The notes under the pieces: model-generated
The model's database searches: none
Told to the model about the DNA's origin: nothing
What the model saw: the letters and a program-made list of their open reading frames with translations, nothing else
Assembly (NCBI GenBank): GCA_002433805.1
Contig: DJIW01000067.1
Coordinates: forward strand, 1 to 15,328
DNA from: Competibacteraceae bacterium UBA6584
Lineage (GTDB): Bacteria; Pseudomonadota; Gammaproteobacteria; Competibacterales; Competibacteraceae
Direction: 5' to 3'
Length of the DNA stretch: 15,328 bases
Translations under genes and position numbers: made by a program
Shown: positions 10,772 through 15,328 of the stretch, one piece after another
Layout of the letters: every line of letters starts with the position of its first letter
Numbering within the stretch: the stretch's first letter is position 1

Positions 10772-11520
10772 TGTTCGCCGTTGACTCGGTTGCGCCGCTC
10801 GCGCCCGCACAAATTCTAGCGCCAGCACGGTACGCGGTTTTGGACTGCGAAACCGGCTTCCCGGATCAGTCCGCCATCGATGCGGCGCTGGAAAGTTGGA
10901 AGCCGCCCAAAAACTGGAAGCCGGAAACGGTGGCGGCAAAGCGGGCCGAGATGGCGGAGAAGGTGGCGGAGAAATCGGCGCTACTCGACGCCGCGCCGAT
11001 TCTTTGCGTCGCGCTGAAAACCGACCGGGGGGCGATCCTGTTCAACGGCATGAGCGCGGACGCTTTCGATATTCCGGGCTGGGCGGTGATGCCTTGCGGC
11101 GATGAACGCGGCTTGTTGTTGGGGCTTCGCTCCATTCTCGACTATCTGGCCGGGCCTGAAACCGTCCTTGTCGGCCACAACTTTTGCTCGTTCGATGCCG
11201 GGAAAATGAGGAATGCACTCCTCCGGCACCGGCTGCGGTCGCCGGTGGCGCTGGCCGAACGCGATCAGGCGGTGTTCGACACGATGCGCCAGATCCGCCA
11301 CTTCTCCGCCGAACTTTCGGACGAGCGGTTCGTGTCGCTCGACACTGTCGCCCGCGTCCTCGGTATCCCGATGCCAAAACAGGTGATCGACGGTGCGGAT
11401 TGCCCTCGCCTGCACCGCGAAGGCCAATACGAGGCTGTATGCACCTATTGTTGTATAGATGTAGAGACAACAACAAATGCATATTTATTGATGTCTGGCA
11501 TGAGTAAGGAATTGCAGTAA
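10771..11520 (+). CDS. DEDDy-type 3'-5' exonuclease
   Basis: Encodes 249 residues. The ATG at 10771 overlaps the preceding stop (TGATG) with GGGAG about 9 nt upstream; an ATG at 10765 is an alternative. All three exonuclease motifs are present: Exo I LDCETG (D25, E27), Exo II GHNFCSFD (N137-x3-F-D142) and Exo III YCCID (Y226-x3-D230), which makes it the DEDDy subclass (DNA polymerase B proofreading type). It probably works with the Gly-rich protein in phage DNA replication or recombination. From about 11440 base composition turns abruptly AT-rich, so the Exo III motif and C-terminus come from a different DNA source than the rest of the gene. Confidence 0.82.
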   Translation: MFAVDSVAPLAPAQILAPARYAVLDCETGFPDQSAIDAALESWKPPKNWKPETVAAKRAEMAEKVAEKSALLDAAPILCVALKTDRGAILFNGMSADAFDIPGWAVMPCGDERGLLLGLRSILDYLAGPETVLVGHNFCSFDAGKMRNALLRHRLRSPVALAERDQAVFDTMRQIRHFSAELSDERFVSLDTVARVLGIPMPKQVIDGADCPRLHREGQYEAVCTYCCIDVETTTNAYLLMSGMSKELQ

Positions 11521-12161
11521 TGATTAGATATGCGGACATATCAGGAGCGAGATTCGGTCACCTATCTGCAATAAAAGTAATACTTGGAAAGCCAAGGATT
11601 ATGTGGCTATGCAAGTGCGACTGCGGCAATTACTCCAAGGTATTTGCCGACAACCTAAAGCGCGGGCATACAAAATCTTGCGGATGCAAAAAAAGTCGCC
11701 CAATACATGGAAAACATAATACAAATACTTATTTTGTATGGGTAAACATGAAAGCAAGATGCGACAGGAAAAACCATAAGGAATATAGCAACTATGGAGG
11801 CAGAGGCATCACCTATTGCGATGCATGGAAATGCTTTTCTGCCTTCATTGAAGATATGGGAGAAGCGCCAAAGGGTGAATCTCTTGATCGAATAAATAAC
11901 GATCTAGGTTATTTTAAGGAAAACTGTAGATGGATTACCCAGCACCAGCAGGCTAGAAACAAAAGAACTAACGTAAATATAACGATAGACGGACAAACAA
12001 AATGCTTAAAGGATTGGGCGCTAACATTTGGCATAAGTTATCAAACATTAAGGACGAGAAGAAGATTGGGGTGGGATATAGAGAAGGCGATTACTCGCCC
12101 AGTAAGCGCTGTTGCAGCGACGTTGAAACGACCTACCGCTATCGGACTGGGGCGCGGATGA
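11520..12161 (+). CDS. Homing-type endonuclease (HNH-like with zinc finger and HTH)
   Basis: Encodes 213 residues; TAATG overlap with the exonuclease stop and AAGGA upstream. N-terminal zinc knuckle WLCKCDCGN...GHTKSCGC (residues ~29-56). The central nuclease-type domain has YSNYGGRGITYCDAWKCFSA and SLDRINNDLGYFKENCRW. The C-terminal HTH-like module reads KCLKDWALTFGISYQTLRTR and ends WDIEKAIT. The gene is strongly AT-rich in a GC-rich neighbourhood, a sign of recent arrival. The last ~17 residues (AVAATLKRPTAIGLGRG) are GC-rich and derive from reading through the fossil exonuclease 3' end in another frame. Likely a free-standing mobile gene. Confidence 0.75.
   Translation: MIRYADISGARFGHLSAIKVILGKPRIMWLCKCDCGNYSKVFADNLKRGHTKSCGCKKSRPIHGKHNTNTYFVWVNMKARCDRKNHKEYSNYGGRGITYCDAWKCFSAFIEDMGEAPKGESLDRINNDLGYFKENCRWITQHQQARNKRTNVNITIDGQTKCLKDWALTFGISYQTLRTRRRLGWDIEKAITRPVSAVAATLKRPTAIGLGRG
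12110..12157 (+). pseudogene. Fossil 3' end of the original exonuclease gene
   Basis: In the frame starting at 12110 the DNA encodes CCSDVETTYRYRTGAR, matching CCIDVETT at 11449-11472 of the live exonuclease at 7 of 8 residues while the nucleotides differ mostly at synonymous positions. In the next frame SDWGADD-stop (12141-12164) would give a natural terminus after a single-base shift. It overlaps the endonuclease C-terminus in a different frame. It marks where the exonuclease ended before the endonuclease arrived. Confidence 0.65.
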
Positions 12162-12376
12162 CTGAAATCTTTTGCATTGATGGACGGATTGCCGATCTGG
12201 GACAAAGTAGCGCACTAGAGACCGGATATATCGGTTTCCGCAATCGTGATGGCGAACCGCTGGTAGTGTTAGCGTTGTCGGCGGCGCTGGCGGCTAATGG
12301 GATGTCGGCGTTCGAGCGCTATCTCGACCGGACCGCACGCATCACGGTGGAGGTACTGGACGATGGCGTTGATTGA
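12158..12376 (+). CDS. Small operon protein, copy 1 of a tandem pair (hypothetical)
   Basis: Encodes 72 residues from an ATG overlapping the endonuclease stop (ATGA). It reads EIFCIDGRIADLG, GYIGFRNRDGEPLVVLALSA, then YLDRTARITVEVLDD. Strand-turn-strand pattern at both ends suggests a small beta-rich fold. It aligns with the next gene at IxGxIxxxG and at the terminal RITVExxD. Overlaps that gene by 14 nt. Function unknown. Confidence 0.6.
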   Translation: MTEIFCIDGRIADLGQSSALETGYIGFRNRDGEPLVVLALSAALAANGMSAFERYLDRTARITVEVLDDGVD

Positions 12377-12590
12377 AATCTATCGGATCACCGGCGAAAT
12401 TACCGAAATCGGCATCACGCAGCACGGCGAGCGGGGGATGGTGGCCGTTTCCGCCGCCGGCGCGGACAGCGTGATCTTTTTGACGCCGAGCGGCGACGCG
12501 CAACGGCTCGCCGGATATCTGTACGAACAGGTCAGGATCACGGTGGAGTTGGAAGACCTCCGCCAACCCTCATTGGACCTGTCGGCTTGA
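12363..12590 (+). CDS. Small operon protein, copy 2 of a tandem pair (hypothetical)
   Basis: Encodes 75 residues from the ATG at 12363. It reads EIYRITGEITEIGITQHGER, VAVSAAGADSVIFLTPSGDA, then YLYEQVRITVELEDL, matching the previous product in order and spacing. The pair is probably an old tandem duplication. The stop overlaps the TTG of the following HTH gene (TTGA). Function unknown; the position just before the HTH protein and integrase suggests an early accessory role. Confidence 0.6.
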   Translation: MALIEIYRITGEITEIGITQHGERGMVAVSAAGADSVIFLTPSGDAQRLAGYLYEQVRITVELEDLRQPSLDLSA

Positions 12591-12970
12591 GCGAGGATCA
12601 CTTGAGCGACGTACTCACCCTCGCCCAAGCCGCCGAGCTGATGCAGTGCAGCACGGAGGCGTTGCGCAAGCTCGCCATGAACGGCACTATTCCGGCCAGG
12701 CGCTTGGGAGGCTGGCGGTTCTCTCGGGCCGCGCTGTTACAATGGCTCGCGGAGGGCGAGCGGCGGGAACCGACATGTCAATCTATCGGCGGGGCGGCAT
12801 CTGGTGGGCGCGGATCACGATCCGGGGACGCGGAACGCTGCGCTGCTCTACTGGCACAACCGATAAAGAGCAGGCGCAAGAGTGGCACGACCGCAAAAAG
12901 GCAGAACTCTGGCGTCGGGCCGAGTTCGACGAAAGCCCCGTCGCTGTCTATCGTTGGGAATCCGCCGTAA
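12587..12970 (+). CDS. HTH DNA-binding protein (MerR/excisionase-like), possible Xis
   Basis: Encodes 127 residues from a TTG at 12587 (TTGA overlap); TTG at 12602 with GAGG upstream is an alternative start. Residues ~9-60 (LTLAQAAELMQCSTEALRKL, then GTIPARRLGGWRFSRAALLQ, WL) are a winged HTH of the helix_turn_helix_17/excisionase type. The tail CQSIGGAASGGRGSRSGDAE followed by ALLAQ resembles the conserved tail of this protein group (C...GG..SRS...Y/A..LL), so the long form is probably real although it overlaps the integrase by 196 nt. Next to integrase, a recombination directionality role is plausible. Confidence 0.65.
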   Translation: MSEDHLSDVLTLAQAAELMQCSTEALRKLAMNGTIPARRLGGWRFSRAALLQWLAEGERREPTCQSIGGAASGGRGSRSGDAERCAALLAQPIKSRRKSGTTAKRQNSGVGPSSTKAPSLSIVGNPP

Positions 12971-13821
12971 TTCGTTGGCTCGAAGAAAAATCTGACAAAC
13001 GCGATGTCGACGGCGACCGGCAACGGCTGGCCGTGCTGCATCCCTACCTGGTTGAATTGCCGCTCGGCGCCATCAATAATGACTTGGTGGACGGCATTCT
13101 CAAGAAACAGCCGCAACTCAAAACCCCTGGTGCTCGCAACCGCTACCGCGCGACGGTGCGAGCGATCCTGTTGAGGGCCATGCGCCGCTGGCAGTGGATC
13201 GCGACGGCGCCGGTCATCCTATTGGAGCGGGAACCGCCCAGCAACGGGCGCTGGCTCACGCGGGAAGAAGCGGCGAGGCTGGTGGCGGTATCACCTCTTC
13301 ACCTTCAGCCGGTCATCCGGTTCGCGCTGGCCACGGGCTTGCGCAAATCCAACATTCTGTGGTTGCGCTGGGATCATATCAGCATCGAAAACCGGCAGAT
13401 GTGGGTGGATCACGAGGACGCAAAAGGCAAGCGGCCGATTGGCCTACCGCTCAATAAATCGGCGCTTGAAGTGCTCGTGGAATGCCGTGGCCACCATCCC
13501 GGCTATGTGTTCACGTATCGGGGCGAGCACTACCACGAGATCGATCACCGGACGTGGCTGGCCGCCTGCGAGCGGGCTGGGCTGACCGGCCTGCGATTCC
13601 ATGACTTGCGCCATACCGCGATCTCGTGGCTCGCGCAAGCGGGTGTCGATCCGCAGCGGCTGCGCGCGATCGGCGGTTGGTCGACCATGGCCATGGTGGA
13701 GCGGTATTCGCACCTGAATATCGAAAACCTGCGTGGCGCGATGGATTTGTTGCCGGATTTGCGACCGATTGATGCGGCGATCATGCCGATCCGGCGAGGG
13801 TTGGAGTCGCGCCGTGATTGA
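12775..13821 (+). CDS. int: Tyrosine-type phage integrase
   Basis: Encodes 348 residues from the ATG at 12775 with GGGAA upstream. The N-terminal arm-binding type region (YRRGGIWWARITIRGRGTLR) and core-binding helices precede the catalytic domain. Catalytic set: R190 (TGLRKSN), K217 (EDAKGK), H276 and R279 (HDLRHTA), W302 in the usual His/Trp position (GGWSTM) and nucleophile Y311 (VERYSHL). Complete and apparently functional. It catalyses site-specific integration and excision. An attachment site is usually next to int, but no core sequence can be named without its partner copy. Confidence 0.93.
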   Translation: MSIYRRGGIWWARITIRGRGTLRCSTGTTDKEQAQEWHDRKKAELWRRAEFDESPVAVYRWESAVIRWLEEKSDKRDVDGDRQRLAVLHPYLVELPLGAINNDLVDGILKKQPQLKTPGARNRYRATVRAILLRAMRRWQWIATAPVILLEREPPSNGRWLTREEAARLVAVSPLHLQPVIRFALATGLRKSNILWLRWDHISIENRQMWVDHEDAKGKRPIGLPLNKSALEVLVECRGHHPGYVFTYRGEHYHEIDHRTWLAACERAGLTGLRFHDLRHTAISWLAQAGVDPQRLRAIGGWSTMAMVERYSHLNIENLRGAMDLLPDLRPIDAAIMPIRRGLESRRD

Positions 13822-13865
13822 TTTCACCACTCGGCGGGCAAATGCGTTAAGTATCAGGTTTTTAT

Positions 13866-14162
13866 ATGAAATTCTCCAAAAAATACAGAGTCTCGGCCGC
13901 TGTCGGCCCATTTCTCTTGATTTGGCCGACCGTCGCGTCAAGCGATATGAAAAGCTATTACTTTCCCGATGAGTCCGGCCGATACGCGAGCGCGTCGCCG
14001 CCCTTTTCCGCGTCCGATTATTGGCCTGCCGCCCTTTGGGTGGGCGGGCTGTTTTTGGCCGCTCATATCAAAAAGAAGAACCCCGAAAACTATTGGGTGA
14101 TGCCGCTAGCTTGGTTTTGGCCTATTTTGATGGCCATCATCATGTGGGTCGCTCATCACTAG
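13866..14162 (+). CDS. Small membrane protein with N-terminal signal or anchor (hypothetical)
   Basis: Encodes 98 residues. A basic start (MKFSKKYR) and hydrophobic stretch (VSAAVGPFLLIWPTVASS) look like a signal peptide with an A-S-S cleavage region or a first TM. Then a Tyr/Ser-rich polar part, and two membrane helices (WPAALWVGGLFLAAHI and VMPLAWFWPILMAIIMWVAH). It stands alone between integrase and the antirepressor leader, a typical moron position such as superinfection-exclusion proteins; that role is speculation. Ribosome site is weak. Confidence 0.55.
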   Translation: MKFSKKYRVSAAVGPFLLIWPTVASSDMKSYYFPDESGRYASASPPFSASDYWPAALWVGGLFLAAHIKKKNPENYWVMPLAWFWPILMAIIMWVAHH

Positions 14163-14199
14163 AGGGGATGCGATCTTGGCCCCCGACCGCAACAGTTCC

Positions 14200-14228
14200 T
14201 TGACCCCGCTATCCATCCGGCGCATACT
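14200..14228 (+). promoter_or_regulatory. Promoter of the ORF6N antirepressor leader
   Basis: TTGACC (14200-14205), 17-nt spacer and CATACT (14223-14228) match sigma-70 consensus at 5/6 and 4/6. Predicted transcription start is about 14235, just before the first half of the pairing leader. No repressor operator copy (GTAAGNNNNCTTAC) is present here, so regulation is probably at RNA level. Confidence 0.55.
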
Positions 14229-14234
14229 TTTTTC

Positions 14235-14430
14235 AGGTGCTTGAGACACACCTACTAGCGGTTCCCCGCCCCGAGAGTTTGCGGTTTTTTTATGCCCGTC
14301 CGGTTCGTATGCCGGGGGTGCGGCTAATACAACACGGGTCCGCCCGAAATATGCCCGCCGTCTAGTAGCGGTCTCAAGCCCCTGGCGCCCATCATCCGAT
14401 GGCGTCAACTTTGAGAATCTACTAGGAGCT
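14235..14430 (+). ncRNA. C4-antisense-like RNA leader of the ORF6N gene
   Basis: Three elements interact. Element 1, GCTTGAGAC-acac-CTACTAG (14239-14258), and element 3, TTGAGA-at-CTACTAG (14411-14425), are near-direct repeats. Element 2, CTAGTAGCGGTCTCAA (14362-14377), is complementary to both. Pairing 2 with 3 covers the region abutting the AGGAG ribosome site (14424-14428) of the downstream gene. After element 1, CCGC...GCGG plus seven T (14266-14291) can end a short RNA. A hairpin CGCC(C)ATC/GATGGCG (14386-14404) sits between 2 and 3. Phage P1/P7 c4 RNA controls the ant genes in this way, with an ant gene downstream. Similarity to the C4 family is from memory and layout. Confidence 0.6.
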
Positions 14431-14435
14431 TTACC

Positions 14436-15140
14436 ATGTCCGCCCAGCTTATCCGCATTACCAACGAAGTCGAAATTCCCTACCTGACCTATCAGGGTCA
14501 ACCTGTAGTTACCCTCGCGCAAATTGATCGTGTTCATAGCCGTCCAGAAGGGACGGCGGGCAGAAATTTCCGCGTCAACAAAGAACACTTCATCGAAAAT
14601 GAAGATTATTTTGCGCTTTCTCAAAGTGACATGGAGGCGATAGACGAATTTCGTCCATCCATGAATCCAAAGGGAATTTTGCTCATCACTGAATCCGGCT
14701 ATCTGATGCTGGTTAAGTCGTTCACTGATAAATTGGCTTGGCAAATCCAACGCCAGTTGGTGAAGCTGTATTTCCGCGTCAAGGAAATGGCGCACTCCAC
14801 CCCGCGACCGGCTCTCAGCGTCGGCCAGTGGCAAACCCTCGACTCGCTGATCCACTTCATCAGCCTCTGTTGCCACTTTAAGAGTAGGGCCAGCCACGCC
14901 GCCCACGAGCGCATCCGCTTCGGCTACGGGCTGCGCCAATCGCGCGATCTGTTGCCGGAGCACTTCGAAGCGGTCAAGGCCGACCTGGAGGGCCTGCGGG
15001 AACTGGCCGAGCAGCACCAAAGCCGCATGGTGGCCCTGGACGAGGAATTCATCACGGCGGTCATCCGTCCGCCGGTCAGCGTCCGAAAAGTGCGGGCGAT
15101 GGCCAAAAAGCAATCGCCCCAACCGCCGCTGGATTTTTAG
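14436..15140 (+). CDS. ORF6N-domain antirepressor-type protein
   Basis: Encodes 234 residues from an ATG with AGGAG 7 nt upstream. The N-terminal ORF6N domain (KilA-N associated) reads YLTYQGQPVVTLAQIDRVH, RPEGTAGRNFRVNKEHFIEN, EDYFALSQSD, then LITESGYLMLVKSFTDKLAW and QIQRQLVKLYFR (to ~residue 115). The C-terminal half is helical and may oligomerise. Such proteins are phage antirepressors (P1 Ant / P22 Ant relatives) that inactivate a repressor. This fits the C4-like leader in front. The natural target would be this phage's or a co-resident repressor; that is inference. Confidence 0.82.
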   Translation: MSAQLIRITNEVEIPYLTYQGQPVVTLAQIDRVHSRPEGTAGRNFRVNKEHFIENEDYFALSQSDMEAIDEFRPSMNPKGILLITESGYLMLVKSFTDKLAWQIQRQLVKLYFRVKEMAHSTPRPALSVGQWQTLDSLIHFISLCCHFKSRASHAAHERIRFGYGLRQSRDLLPEHFEAVKADLEGLRELAEQHQSRMVALDEEFITAVIRPPVSVRKVRAMAKKQSPQPPLDF

Positions 15141-15208
15141 GCGAATCCGCGCCACGGACGGCGCTATACTGCAAGAAACCGCAGAATCCGACGAAGCGCG
15201 TTGACTTC

Positions 15209-15226
15209 AACGCCACACATGGCGTT
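15209..15226. other. Perfect 7-bp inverted repeat
   Basis: AACGCCA-CACA-TGGCGTT lies in the 135-nt gap after the ORF6N gene. No T-run follows on either strand, so it is not an intrinsic terminator. It could be an operator or part of an attachment region. No other feature was seen in 15141-15275. Confidence 0.45.
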
Positions 15227-15275
15227 CGAGCCAAAAAAAGCACAAAATCGGCACAATGATCGCGGTGATGAAAAA

Positions 15276-15328
15276 ATGAACTCGGAAAAATATTTCAAGT
15301 CATTGATTGGCGGAGAGGGTGGGATTCG
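15276..15328 (+). CDS. Start of an ORF running off the window (hypothetical)
   Basis: An ATG at 15276 opens a frame encoding MNSEKYFKSLIGGEGGI that stays open to the end of the window. Only a poor GGTGATG-type ribosome site precedes it, and a second short ORF (15256, MIAVMKK) overlaps it. Too short to identify. Confidence 0.35.
   Translation, partial: MNSEKYFKSLIGGEGGI

Noticed and set aside
13822..13865. attP core next to integrase
   Set aside because: No repeat of this stretch elsewhere in the window and no tRNA-like sequence; cannot be supported without the partner site.
14106..15155. 349-codon minus-strand ORF opposite the ORF6N gene
   Set aside because: The plus strand carries a clear ORF6N domain with ribosome site; the antisense has no motif.

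Overview
This window is a block of a temperate, tailed double-stranded DNA phage or prophage from a GC-rich bacterium. The GC-rich codon use, the YdaS-type Cro, the brnTA pair and the integrase and ORF6N relatives fit a beta- or gammaproteobacterial host, but no host gene is visible, so the host assignment is inference. There is no rRNA, tRNA or CRISPR array.

Layout. (1) Minus strand, 7223 down to 1: one almost gap-free gene train. It runs from cro through small early genes, a C5-methyltransferase-like protein, two small ribbon-helix-helix-like proteins, a 23-codon ORF, a replication initiator with origin-like repeats inside it, and a probable helicase-loader-type protein, to the lysis genes (GH108 muramidase, 3-TM holin, XhlA-like membrane protein) and virion/appendage genes. 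Most junctions are 1-14 nt overlaps. (2) 7224-7306: bidirectional control region with copies of a GTAAGNNNNCTTAC operator. (3) Plus strand, 7307-8942: CI/LexA-type repressor, a BrnT/BrnA toxin-antitoxin pair and a small gene. (4) 8943-9306: a 364-nt interval with a decayed zinc-finger remnant, a terminator, a second pair of the same operators over a promoter, and then a perfect intrinsic terminator just ahead of the next gene. (5) Plus strand, 9307-13821: an operon with a Lar-like zinc protein, a small membrane protein, a Gly-rich protein, a DEDDy exonuclease, an AT-rich homing-type endonuclease, two small paralogues, a HTH protein and a tyrosine integrase. (6) Plus strand, 13866-15328: a small membrane protein, a C4-antisense-like RNA leader, an ORF6N antirepressor-type gene and the start of another ORF.

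How it works together (inference). The repressor should silence the leftward lytic train at 7224-7306 and the rightward operon at 9145-9182 through the same operator. Cro opposes it. A leader terminator adds a second checkpoint on the rightward operon. The ORF6N gene has its own promoter and an RNA leader that can fold in two mutually exclusive ways, one of which covers its ribosome binding site. The most unusual objects are: the endonuclease that carries a recoded exonuclease 3' end and leaves the old 3' end as a fossil downstream; the bistable C4-like leader; the lambda-like iteron origin next to G4- and Z-forming tracts; and the reuse of one operator at two loci.
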